Source of the DNA: Fidelibacterota bacterium
Lineage (GTDB): Bacteria > Fidelibacterota > UBA2242
Direction: 5' to 3'
DNA length: 34,896 bases
Assembly: GCA_016782645.1 (NCBI GenBank)
Contig: JADHYC010000024.1
Location: 1 to 34,896 of the forward strand
In this document: in pieces, positions 7,630-15,190 of the stretch
How positions within the stretch are numbered: position 1 is the stretch's first letter
Layout of the letters: each line of letters opens with the position of its first letter
Translations under genes and position numbers: made by a program
Notes under the pieces: generated by a model
Database searches by the model: none
What the model saw: only the letters and a program-made list of their open reading frames with translations
Told to the model about the DNA's origin: nothing

Positions 7630-8493
7630 TCAGCGTTTAGATACCCATTTCGGTACTTTATATCCAAGCTCCTTATCATAAATAAGATTATTTTTCAGTG
7701 CTTTTTCTGCTTTTTGGACTAAACTGGATGGGATGTTAAATAGATTATTAACGACTTCAGGAATTTCATCTAGGAAATTTCCCTTGAAATCGATTCCTGC
7801 TCCTTCTCTTTTCAGATAATGGTTATACAGGTAAGTAAAACTGATTTCGTCACGTTTTGAAAGACAAATCCCGTGCATTGTTCTCCAGTGGAATGAACTA
7901 TTCCAGAATTTCAAGAAGGTCTCGGGAAAACTGGAGATGTTTCTGAAAGAGTATCGTAGTTTGAGATTTTTATTCTGAAACGTGAAGAGTGAATATTTGT
8001 CGTTTTCTGTGTTATATACAAGAGAAGCAGGAATAAATGACAGATTTTGATTCCCAGGAGATTTTGATATTAAAAGAGGCTTATGAATCAGATATCCAGG
8101 ATCAAGAAGGAATTCATTTGAGTTGTATTTAAGAATTAGAGCACAGTGAGAATTTTTCCCGGATTTCATATCAGCCATAATAATGTGAGTTTCGTATTCA
8201 TAAAAATCCAGTATTGTTTTTAGAAAGAAAATAAGAGAAAAACAGGTTCCACCAAGTCTGAATTGATCGTAATCCGAGATGATTTCTTCGGGGAATCTAT
8301 TGGGAAAATCGTCCCATTTCTTATTCAGTTTAAGGATTTTACTCAGATTCTCGTAGGGCAGTTTTGAAAACTGCCTTATAATTTCCAAAACATGTTTGAG
8401 GGAAGGTTTTTGCTCTTTTATATCGAAAATTTTTAAGAAATACTCCGCAGCAGTGAAATGGTTTTTTGTATTTAAGAATGATTTATTGATCAT
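7630..8493 (-). CDS. Arylamine N-acetyltransferase-like (transglutaminase-fold) cysteine enzyme
   Basis: 287 residues. A Cys-His-Asp set in the order and spacing of arylamine N-acetyltransferases is visible: Cys84 in RLGGTCFSL (family R-x-GG-x-C), His116 in KNSHCALIL and Asp131 in FLLDPGY. LPYENLSKIL near residue 45 corresponds to the family's PFENL motif. NAT enzymes transfer acyl groups from CoA to amines through the Cys. The usual Glu after the Cys is absent here (CFSL instead of CFEL), and overall similarity looks distant, so acceptor and even acyl-transfer activity are uncertain. Alternative: a transglutaminase-like protease. The gene precedes the DUF4416 gene in the same direction. Confidence 0.65.
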   Translation of the reverse strand: MINKSFLNTKNHFTAAEYFLKIFDIKEQKPSLKHVLEIIRQFSKLPYENLSKILKLNKKWDDFPNRFPEEIISDYDQFRLGGTCFSLIFFLKTILDFYEYETHIIMADMKSGKNSHCALILKYNSNEFLLDPGYLIHKPLLISKSPGNQNLSFIPASLVYNTENDKYSLFTFQNKNLKLRYSFRNISSFPETFLKFWNSSFHWRTMHGICLSKRDEISFTYLYNHYLKREGAGIDFKGNFLDEIPEVVNNLFNIPSSLVQKAEKALKNNLIYDKELGYKVPKWVSKR

Positions 8494-8632
8494 AATGAAA
8501 ATTATAGTGAAAACAGTAAAAAAACAAATTCAGTTATTTTCCATACATAGCATAAAAAATATTTTATTTTTGCTATTTTTATATTAAAATGGATTTCTTC
8601 ATTTGTTCTTTTAAAATTAAAATGAATATATT

Positions 8633-8673
8633 CCTGTTAAATAACAGGATATTTATTAACAATAGGTTATAAC
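8633..8673 (+). promoter_or_regulatory. Palindrome and possible -10 box before the asparaginase-like gene
   Basis: CCTGTTAAATAACAGG (8633-8648) is an inverted repeat with 7 paired positions per arm. The decamer GGTTATAACC (8665-8674) is a perfect palindrome and contains TATAAC (8668-8673), a good -10 hexamer that ends 8 nt before the ATG. No -35 box is evident; the first palindrome sits where an activator or repressor could act. No ribosome site is present, so the message may be leaderless. Confidence 0.35.
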
Positions 8674-8681
8674 CAAAAATC

Positions 8682-9170
8682 ATGACTATCAAAATATTCG
8701 TTACAGGTGGGACTTTCGATAAAGAGTACAATGAACTTGAGGGAAAACTCTTTTTTAAGTACACTCACCTACCTGAAATGCTAAAATTGGCTCGCTGTAA
8801 ATTAAAAATTGACATCAGAACTTTAATAATGATTGATAGTTTAGACATGACCGATGCTGATAGAAAGATTATTCTTGAAAACTGTAAAAAAACAAAAGAA
8901 GATAAAATACTGATTACCCATGGTACTGATACAATGGTAAAAACTGCTAAAGTTCTTGCCAATTCTATAAAGGATAAAACAATTATCTTAACCGGTGCAA
9001 TGGTACCGTATAAATTTGGCAGTTCTGATGGTTTATTCAATTTAGGAAGCTCTCTGGCATTTGTCCAAACTTTACCACATGGAGTTTATATTTCGATGAA
9101 TGGCAAATACTTTCGCTGGGATAATGTTAGAAAAAACAAAGAAACAGGTGTGTTTGAAGAAATAAAGTAA
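8682..9170 (+). CDS. Single-domain asparaginase-like protein
   Basis: 162 residues. The two threonine motifs of the type I/II asparaginase family are present: FVTGGTFDKEY (Thr11) and ITHGTDTMVKTA (His80-Gly-Thr82-Asp83-Thr84), followed by IILTGAMVPYKFGSSDG. These form the N-terminal, catalytic-nucleophile domain. The family normally has about 330 residues in two domains; this protein stops after the first, with a natural-looking C-terminus. Such short 'asparaginase domain' proteins exist as a separate group. Since the active site of classical enzymes is completed by another subunit, activity on asparagine is not assured. The gene stands alone, with a weak terminator-like hairpin after its stop. 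Confidence 0.85.
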   Translation: MTIKIFVTGGTFDKEYNELEGKLFFKYTHLPEMLKLARCKLKIDIRTLIMIDSLDMTDADRKIILENCKKTKEDKILITHGTDTMVKTAKVLANSIKDKTIILTGAMVPYKFGSSDGLFNLGSSLAFVQTLPHGVYISMNGKYFRWDNVRKNKETGVFEEIK

Positions 9171-9203
9171 ACATCTATTTTTTAATCTATCGGATGTTTT
9201 TTT
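9170..9203 (+). terminator. Weak terminator-like hairpin
   Basis: AACATC (9170-9175) can pair with GATGTT (9193-9198), and a run of T continues to 9203. The stem is short and the loop is 17 nt, so termination strength is doubtful, but its place directly after the stop codon fits. Confidence 0.4.
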
Positions 9204-9345
9204 CCAATAAATAAATATCTTGGAATAATTTAAAGAAATCTCATTGGAGTAATCCTATTTTTTTATTATTCAATAGGTTTGGAGGAAGCGCAGTATTATT
9301 CATGAGTTTTATTAATATATATCTAATCTCTAAAGGGAATTTAAG

Positions 9346-9849
9346 ATGGCTGCCTTGACCAATATGAAAAAATATGAAATTAGACCTGCGACTGAAGACG
9401 ATGTTTCATTAATTCTTTCATTTATCAAAGAACTTGCGGAATATGAGCAGGCTTTGAATAAGGTTGTTGCGACTGAGGATATTCTTCGGAAGTCTCTTTT
9501 TGGGGAGCATCGGTACGCTGAGGTTATAATTGGTTATTATAATAGTGTCCCGGTTAGTTTTGCTGTATATTTTTATAATTTTTCAACATGGTTTGGTAGA
9601 CCAGGATTATATCTTGAAGACATTTTTGTAAAGCCGGTGTATCGTCACAAAGGATTTGCTCGAGCGATGCTGATTTATCTGGCAAAATTAGCAAAAGAGC
9701 GCAAATGCGGGCGATTTGAATGGAGTGTCCTTGATTGGAATAAATCTGCTATCAGGTTTTATAAAAGAATTGGTGCGGTTCCTATGAACGAATGGACAGT
9801 CTATAGACTCACTGGTGATGCCTTGGATAAATTGGCTGCTGGGAGTTGA
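9346..9849 (+). CDS. GNAT family N-acetyltransferase, diamine (SAT) type
   Basis: 167 residues covering a complete GNAT domain. The acetyl-CoA loop is RHKGFARAML (pattern R-x-x-G-x-A) preceded by the beta strand LYLEDIFVKPVY. The C-terminal motif FEWSVLDWNKSAIRFYKRIGA and the final MNEWTVYRLTGDAL are typical of the spermidine/spermine and thialysine acetyltransferase branch. It therefore likely acetylates a polyamine or related primary amine; the precise substrate is not determined by sequence. The start has AAGGGA 7 nt upstream. Monocistronic as far as can be seen. Confidence 0.88.
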   Translation: MAALTNMKKYEIRPATEDDVSLILSFIKELAEYEQALNKVVATEDILRKSLFGEHRYAEVIIGYYNSVPVSFAVYFYNFSTWFGRPGLYLEDIFVKPVYRHKGFARAMLIYLAKLAKERKCGRFEWSVLDWNKSAIRFYKRIGAVPMNEWTVYRLTGDALDKLAAGS

Positions 9850-9950
9850 TTGCAAAGCAAATATAGAACCAGTCGTAAATCTGCTGTGTGAATTTAGCTC
9901 AGAGCTATATGTGATATTTATAGGAAAGAGGCAGAGAAATTACACTAACT

Positions 9951-9978
9951 TTGAAAATTCAATTCAATTAAATAGATT
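9951..9978 (+). promoter_or_regulatory. Possible promoter for the isomerase gene
   Basis: TTGAAA (9951-9956), 16 nt, TAGATT (9973-9978), four of six matches in the -10 box. Transcription would start within a few nt of the ATG at 9987, and no ribosome site precedes that ATG, so a leaderless message is possible. In such AT-rich sequence chance matches are common. Confidence 0.25.
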
Positions 9979-9986
9979 CGCACTTG

Positions 9987-11036
9987 ATGAATGAAAGTAA
10001 GAACGAAATAGAAAATCGCAAAAAAGATCATCTTAAGATAGTCTGCGATGAGGATGTCAATTACCAGAGAGTAAGTACAGGATTTGAAGATTACCATTTT
10101 ATCCATAATGCATTACCGGAAATAGACCTTAAGGATGTTGATGTTTCTACTGATTTCCTTGGGTATCAACTGAATTTGCCCTTGATGATCACATCTATGG
10201 GTGGTGGTGAAAATCAAGGTAAGAGTTTGAATAGAGGCCTTGCAAAGGCTGCGAATTCAGAAAAAGTTGCATTAGGATTGGGAAGTATACGACCTGCACT
10301 TAATAACCCTAAAGCGATTTCCAGTTATGCAATTGCACGTGAATATGCTCCTGATATACCTATTATCGCTAATCTTGGAGCTGCTCAACTTTCTTCAAGT
10401 CTTGCTTCTAAGAACCTGTCCAAACTTCTAAAAGATATAGGAGTAGACGCAATCTCGATCCACTTGAATCCGCTCCAGGAGGCTTTACAACCTGGGGGAG
10501 ATACCTCATTTAAAGGAGTAGGTAGAGCAATTGAAATTTTAATAGATACAATATCACTTCCAATTATAGTTAAGGAAGTGGGTTTTGGTTTATCTGTTAA
10601 TGTTGTAAAGAGATTACAAAAAATCGGAATCGAGTGGGTTGATATAGCAGGAGCGGGAGGCACATCCTGGGCGAGAATTGAAGAGAAGAGAATTAATAAT
10701 AAATTTTATAAAAAGGTTGCCAAGGAATTTTTTGAATGAGGTATCCCTACTTTACAATCACTAATTGATTCAGTGAAAATAAAAGGGGTTAAAGTTATAG
10801 CATCCGGTGGGATAGATACCGGGTTAAAATTCTCAAAAGCAATTGCTCTTGGAGCATCTCTGGGTGGTGCCGCTGCTCCTTTTTTACGAGTCTGGAGAGA
10901 GAATGATGTAGAAGGTATACAGGAATTGATTAGTATATTTAAGGAAGCTCTTAGATTGTCACTATTCTGTACAGGGACTAAAAATATTAGTTCATTTAAA
11001 GGTAATACATCAATTATTGAACGAATTGGTAATTAA
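9987..11036 (+). pseudogene. fni: Type 2 isopentenyl-diphosphate delta-isomerase, interrupted by one in-frame TGA
   Basis: The protein converts isopentenyl diphosphate to dimethylallyl diphosphate using FMN, supplying isoprenoid precursors in the cytoplasm. The frame reads NRKKDHLKIV, LPLMITSMGGGENQ, LGLGSIRPAL, ANLGAAQL, AISIHLNPLQEALQPGGDT, IIVKEVGFGLS and DIAGAGGTSWARIE, all typical of the family. At codon 251 (10737-10739) there is TGA; the same frame then continues GIPTLQSL, VIASGGIDTGLKFSKAIALGA and GAAAPFLRVW to a TAA at 11036. In relatives the residue before GIPT is usually Trp, so TGG to TGA is a single-base change. No other damage is visible on either side, so this is a very recent nonsense mutation, a sequencing error, or tolerated readthrough. 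As written, the truncated product lacks the C-terminal FMN-phosphate-binding part. ATG 9987 was preferred over TTG 9984. Confidence 0.8.
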
Positions 11037-11166
11037 GCGTAGACTACATTATGAACTATTAATTAAGACTTACGGCTGATTACATATTAAAATGTTAGAT
11101 TAGGGCGATTTAGAAATGGAGATTTTATATCTTGGAATTTAAATTTTCGTGGAAATGTTGGGTAAG

Positions 11167-12291
11167 ATGAAGAAGATATTTTTTTCCCTTATCATTGTTT
11201 TTGGGTTTGTTAACTCATGCAATTTCCTTTCTGCATCTGACAGTTTTGCCATTTTTTATACCGGTACAGTTCGTGGCGAAATTGAACCGTGTGGGTGAAA
11301 ATCTGCCCGTCTTGGCGGTCTTGCCAGGAAAGCAACTGTTTTTCAAAAAAACAAGGAGAAATACAAAAATAGTATTATCCTTGATGCGGGTGATCTGTTT
11401 TTTCGTACTTCATTAATGCCAGAAAATATGTTAGTACGGAAAAAAGAAACTGCTCTTTTTCTTATAGATTCATATAATGATTTAGGGTATCAGGTTTACA
11501 ATGTTGGCGGCAATGATCTTGCAGCAGGCTTAGAATTTGTCAAAAAAGCCGAAAAAATAGCGAAGTTTAACTTTATTTCAGCGAATATTGTTGATAGTAT
11601 AAGCAGTCATCTTTTATTTAAACCTTATAAGATCATAAAGTCAGGGAATAAGAAGTTTGGGATTATTGGAATAACTTCAAAACCAAAATATAATGTTAGT
11701 GGCGTTAAGATTACCGAGCCTCTATATGCGCTGAATAAATATTTACCTGAATTAAAAAAGCGGTCTGATTACATTATTGTACTTGCCGCTATAAATAATA
11801 TTGATGAGGCAAAGATAATTAACAGTAAAACTTCCATTGATTTTTTGCTCTGTGCCAGCACATATAGATTTTCCAAAACCCTGGATTTTGCTAATAGTAT
11901 GTATATTGCAAGATGCGGAAATATTGGGAAATATATCGGGGTTATAAGTATGAACATTATTAAAGAGGGACTACTACTTGAAAACGTTTCAAAAATAAAT
12001 AATCAACTCAGCTACACTGAAAAGCGACTAAAATCCTATGTGAAAGATATGGGTGATAAAACTTATGATGAATATTATGCGGATCGTCCTTCTATTTTGA
12101 ATGTGATCCATAGCCTTCAAAGACATGAAAAAGAACTTAAGAAGCAAAAGGAAAAAATTGTTAATGCCCTTGATTATGAATTGGTAAGATTGGACAATAA
12201 AATAAAAGACGATCCTTATATGTGGAAGAAAGTCAATGAGCATAAAGCTGTATTGAGAAAAATGGGAATAAAAACGAAGTCCATTAAGTAA
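11167..12291 (+). CDS. Candidate selenoprotein: UshA-like metallophosphatase-fold protein with Cys-Gly-Sec
   Basis: If the TGA at 11296-11298 is read through, one frame of 374 residues results. It starts MKKIFFSLIIVFGFVNSC, a signal peptide with a possible lipobox (VNSC), then FYTGTVRGEIEPCG-TGA-KSARLGGLARKATV. In the UshA-like (5'-nucleotidase-related) exported proteins I remember, this motif is RG-x-x-EPCGC followed by GGLARR, so TGA stands exactly at a conserved Cys, codon 44. Downstream the fold continues: SIILDAGDLFF, YQVYNVGGNDLAAGLEF and KFGIIGITSKP, and a charged helical C-terminus. A SECIS-like hairpin lies 18 nt after the TGA. Several metal ligands of true UshA are missing (no GNHE, no HxGH), so phosphatase activity is doubtful; CGU suggests redox or metal binding. 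An ATG at 11155 is an alternative start. If not recoded, it is a nonsense pseudogene. Confidence 0.75.
11304..11334 (+). promoter_or_regulatory. Candidate bacterial SECIS element
   Basis: Bases 11310-11316 (UCUUGGC) pair with 11323-11329 (GCCAGGA), seven pairs including one G-U, closing the six-base loop GGUCUU (11317-11322). A lower helix UGC/GCA (11304-11306 with 11332-11334) is separated by a small internal loop. The first loop G is 18 nt after the TGA. Bacterial SECIS elements sit inside the coding region just after UGA with a conserved G-U in a small apical loop; the GGUC here is the same as in the E. coli fdhF element as I remember it. The same bases encode a conserved LGGLAR, so part of the match could be coding constraint. 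Confidence 0.65.
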
Positions 12292-12300
12292 TAAAACACC

Positions 12301-12320
12301 TATCTATTTCAATATAGATA
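12301..12320. other. AT-rich hairpin after the selenoprotein gene
   Basis: TATCTAT and ATAGATA (7 bp) enclose 6 nt just after the stop codon at 12291. There is no T-run behind it, so it is a poor terminator candidate. Confidence 0.35.
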
Positions 12321-12387
12321 TCTACTCTTTAAAAAAGTTAAAATAAGAAATGAGTCCACTTAAAAAAGGAGAGCTATTAGAAAAAGA

Positions 12388-12490
12388 AACCGTTGAAACG
12401 GTTGAAGAAGTAATATTGTTTTAGATTAACCCCCGACTTAAGACGGGGGTTAATAAGAAGTTACCAGTTATAATAACTGTTTCAACAGTT
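12388..12490. repeat. REP-like composite element of three hairpins
   Basis: Hairpin 1 (12388-12403) is AACCGTT-GA-AACGGTT. The central hairpin (12425-12454) has 11-bp perfect arms, ATTAACCCCCG and CGGGGGTTAAT, around an 8-nt loop. Hairpin 3 (12475-12490) is AACTGTT-TC-AACAGTT. Hairpin 3 is the reverse complement of hairpin 1 except for one exchanged base pair (C-G to T-A), that is, a compensatory change. The symmetric layout (outer hairpins inverted around a GC-rich core) resembles REP doublets or a small IS200-type derivative. No transposase is visible here. Confidence 0.7.
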
Positions 12491-12619
12491 TCTGAATTTT
12501 TGGTATTATGCAAAATACAATTCAAGTTTCAACCTTTTTTAAGCAAACTCAGGGAGGAAATTTAATACAATTATAAGTTGTTGATCACTATAGTTTTGGT
12601 TTGTACTACTTAATAGTGA

Positions 12620-12671
12620 TACGAATCGGGAAACCGACGACCTTCCCGATAGCCATCGGGACGTTCTCTAA
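12620..12671 (-). pseudogene. tRNA-Ala-like pseudo-copy
   Basis: Read on the minus strand it resembles the middle and T-arm of the tRNA-Ala gene 60 nt away. Twelve bases, AACCGACGACCT on the plus strand (12632-12643), are identical to 12723-12734 in the tRNA. The anticodon arm position is taken by a different but perfectly paired stem (TCCCGAT/ATCGGGA, 12644-12650 with 12655-12661), GGC is retained in the loop, and a small T-arm-like hairpin follows (12626-12637). Acceptor and D arms are missing, so it cannot be a functional tRNA. Confidence 0.5.
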
Positions 12672-12701
12672 AATATATATTTATTAGGTTGTTTAGTAAG
12701 A

Positions 12702-12777
<76 letters not shown>

Positions 12778-13119
12778 TTGCTATCTAAAAAGCGGTTAGA
12801 AAATTACGAGTTAACTTAGCAATAATCAAGTTTTTGTTATCTTAAAAATAATATTTGTATTTTAAGAAAATATATATCTTTATATAAGAAAATCTGTTAT
12901 GTAATATTATCAACATATTTATTAACTTATCACTCAAGTTTTCATGATCATTTGATTATGAAGAAGAGAGGAAGTTGATTAGCCAATAACTTGTTTATTT
13001 TTCCTTGTCAAAGTACAGCCTGAAATATAAATTCATTCGATTTTTAATAATGGGGAACTAAGGTGTTTAAAATCCCTAAATTGTAAGAAATGATTTTATT
13101 TAATGAATGTTGGTAATTT
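12778..13119. other. AT-rich intergenic region between tRNA-Ala and murE
   Basis: No gene seen. A weak minus-strand promoter for the tRNA is possible: TTGATT (12829-12824), 17 nt, TAATTT (12806-12801). No promoter or ribosome site for murE could be made out. Confidence 0.4.
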
Positions 13120-14616
13120 ATGAAACTCGAAAAGCTGCTTTCAGTTGTAATAGAAAAAAAAGTAACAAGTAACCTAAACCCTGAAATAAAAGGGGTAGTC
13201 TATGACCCTCTTCGTGTCAAACCAGGCTTTCTTTACGTAGCAATTAATATATATACCCAGCTCAATAAGATTGAGCTTCCTGATGGTCATCCATTTGTCA
13301 ATGATGCAATAAAGGCTGGAGCTTCTGCAGTACTTTTGCAAAGAGATCTGCCTGTACCGGATGATGTTGTAAAAATCGTTGTGCCGAATTCTCGCCTCGC
13401 ACTCGCACTTATTTCATCTGAATTTTACGGGCACCCATCGCAGAAATTCAAGCTGATTGGCATTACTGGCACTAATGGCAAGACTACCACTGCGCATATA
13501 ATTGAAAGTATCCTGGTGCAGAATTACCGCACGGGTCTTATCGGAACGCTTTATTATAAGATAAATGGCAAAATCTATAAGTCCAAGGATACCACACCAG
13601 AGCCTCCCGATCTCCAGAAAATCTTTACTAATATGAATGAACAAAAGTGCGACTATTGCGTAATGGAAGTATCATCGCATGGAATTGATTTTAACCGCGT
13701 CGCTGGCCTCAAATACGTATTGGGTGTCTGGACGAATTTTACTCAGGATCACCTTGACTGGCATAAGACTATGAATAATTATCGAAATACGAAACTACGC
13801 TGGTTTGCCAATCTTGAACCTAATAAAACAGTTATTATTAACGTAGATGATCCCTCTGTAAAATGTTTTATTGATGCGGCTCGCGCCAAAAAAATTACAT
13901 ACGGAATAAAGAACTCTGCTGATGTAACAGCAAGAAATATAAAGCTTGGTGGTGACGGAACTGTATTTACTTTAATCACGCCGGTTGGTGAGATTGACGT
14001 ACAGGCGAAACTGCGTGGTAAGTTCAATCTCTATAACATGGTTTGTGCTGCTGCTGCCGCTCATACCCAAGGGATCTCTTTAGAAAAGATCAAAAGTGGA
14101 CTTGAAGGAGAAATCATTGTTGCAGGTAGATTTCAATCGGTGAATCAAGGACAGGATTTTACTGTTATTGTGGATTATGCACATACACCGGATGGTCTTC
14201 TTAAAGTACTCAACGCTGCTCGGTCAATGAATCCAGAACGTATCATCACAGTATTTGGCTGTGGTGGTGACCGTGACCCTTCCAAACGTCCTAAAATGGG
14301 TGCAATTGTAAAAGAACTTAGTGATATCGCAATTATCACTGATGATAATCCCAGGACTGAAGACCCCGAAGAAATAATGGATCAAATTGTCACGGCATTT
14401 AAAGATAGAGTAAATAACGATTATAAAGTCATTCATGATCGACATGAGGCAATCCAGCACGCTATTGACATTGCGAAGACGAATGATCTAATTCTCATTG
14501 CTGGTAAGGGTCATGAGAACACGCAAACCCTTAGAGACAGAACTATCCATTTCAATGATTATGAAGTGGCAAATGAAATCCTTGAGAAGAGGAGAGAGAA
14601 TTATTCCAGAAAATGA
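13120..14616 (+). CDS. murE: UDP-MurNAc-L-Ala-D-Glu:meso-diaminopimelate ligase
   Basis: 498 residues, the usual length. It adds meso-diaminopimelate to the peptidoglycan precursor in the cytoplasm using ATP. The P-loop is GITGTNGKTTT (from residue 114), followed by SKDTTPEPPDLQ, VMEVSSHGIDFNRVAG, WTNFTQDHLDWHKTMNNYRNTK (carbamylated Lys position), and the C-terminal domain with FGCGGDRDPSKRPKMG, DNPRTEDP (409-416) and AGKGHE. The DNPR sequence is the meso-DAP selectivity motif, so the wall is of the Gram-negative type. It is not in a division and cell wall cluster here. Its base composition is less AT-rich than its neighbours. No clear ribosome site precedes the ATG. Confidence 0.97.
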   Translation: MKLEKLLSVVIEKKVTSNLNPEIKGVVYDPLRVKPGFLYVAINIYTQLNKIELPDGHPFVNDAIKAGASAVLLQRDLPVPDDVVKIVVPNSRLALALISSEFYGHPSQKFKLIGITGTNGKTTTAHIIESILVQNYRTGLIGTLYYKINGKIYKSKDTTPEPPDLQKIFTNMNEQKCDYCVMEVSSHGIDFNRVAGLKYVLGVWTNFTQDHLDWHKTMNNYRNTKLRWFANLEPNKTVIINVDDPSVKCFIDAARAKKITYGIKNSADVTARNIKLGGDGTVFTLITPVGEIDVQAKLRGKFNLYNMVCAAAAAHTQGISLEKIKSGLEGEIIVAGRFQSVNQGQDFTVIVDYAHTPDGLLKVLNAARSMNPERIITVFGCGGDRDPSKRPKMGAIVKELSDIAIITDDNPRTEDPEEIMDQIVTAFKDRVNNDYKVIHDRHEAIQHAIDIAKTNDLILIAGKGHENTQTLRDRTIHFNDYEVANEILEKRRENYSRK

Positions 14617-14653
14617 TCTACAATATTGTAAAATCAATTAGGAATTTATTTTC

Positions 14654-15178
14654 ATGACTGACAGTACCAACATGATTAATAGAAATGTTTTGGTTTTAAA
14701 TCAGACGTATGAACCGCTGCATATTTGCAATGTTAAAAGAGCTATTATTTTAATTCTTGCACAAAAGGCGACTATGGTAAAGACCGTTGATCATCAAGTT
14801 TTAAGAACTGTGGACACAACTTACCCAATACCAACAATTATTAGAATACAAAAGTATGTTTGCGTTCAACGATGGGAAGCTGTTTTAAAAAAAGATAACA
14901 TATTTAAAAGAGATAACTGTACTTGTCAATATTGTGGTGCTAAAGGAGTCCCCTTGACCATTGATCATGTGATTCCCAAAGCATTGGGAGGTAAGGATAT
15001 ATGGACAAATTTGGTAACAGCCTGCCATTCCTGCAATAATCGTAAAGGTAATAGGATTCCAGAAGAAGCAGGAATGGCTTTAAATCGTAAACCAAAGAAA
15101 CCACACAGGCTACATACTTTACAAAAATTTGCAGAATCTCCTATCGATGAGTGGCGTCCTTATTTATTTTTAGATTAG
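14654..15178 (+). CDS. HNH endonuclease family protein
   Basis: 174 residues. An N-terminal domain of about 80 residues (NVLVLNQTYEPLHICNVKRA) precedes the HNH fold: CTCQYCG (Cys91, Cys94), LTIDHVIPKALGG (Asp104-His105), WTNLVTACHSCNNRKG (Asn119, Cys124, Cys127, Asn128). The four Cys bind structural zinc and His/Asn form the nuclease site. This two-part architecture is a common, widely conserved chromosomal HNH type of unknown role rather than a homing or restriction enzyme. It sits 12 nt before trpS and is probably co-transcribed. Confidence 0.9.
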   Translation: MTDSTNMINRNVLVLNQTYEPLHICNVKRAIILILAQKATMVKTVDHQVLRTVDTTYPIPTIIRIQKYVCVQRWEAVLKKDNIFKRDNCTCQYCGAKGVPLTIDHVIPKALGGKDIWTNLVTACHSCNNRKGNRIPEEAGMALNRKPKKPHRLHTLQKFAESPIDEWRPYLFLD

Positions 15179-15190
15179 AAAAAGGAAGTT

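Noticed and set aside
9894..9902. TTAGCTCAG, like a tRNA D-arm
   Set aside because: No cloverleaf can be built around it; chance match within an AT-rich gap.
10740..10790. SECIS-like hairpin after the isomerase TGA
   Set aside because: Only weak AT-rich pairing (TCACT with AGTGA) with no G-U at the loop start, and the expected residue is Trp, not Cys.
10737..11298. Whole-genome recoding of TGA as Trp, explaining both in-frame TGAs
   Set aside because: TGA ends many intact genes here, including tightly overlapping ones (tetR/barrel protein, sigma/anti-sigma, sugar dehydrogenase/export protein), Trp is written TGG throughout, and the second TGA is at a Cys rather than a Trp position.
11195..11416. 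73-codon open frame across the selenoprotein TGA
   Set aside because: It is in a different frame from the family motifs on both sides and has no start signal; the 11167 frame explains the sequence better.
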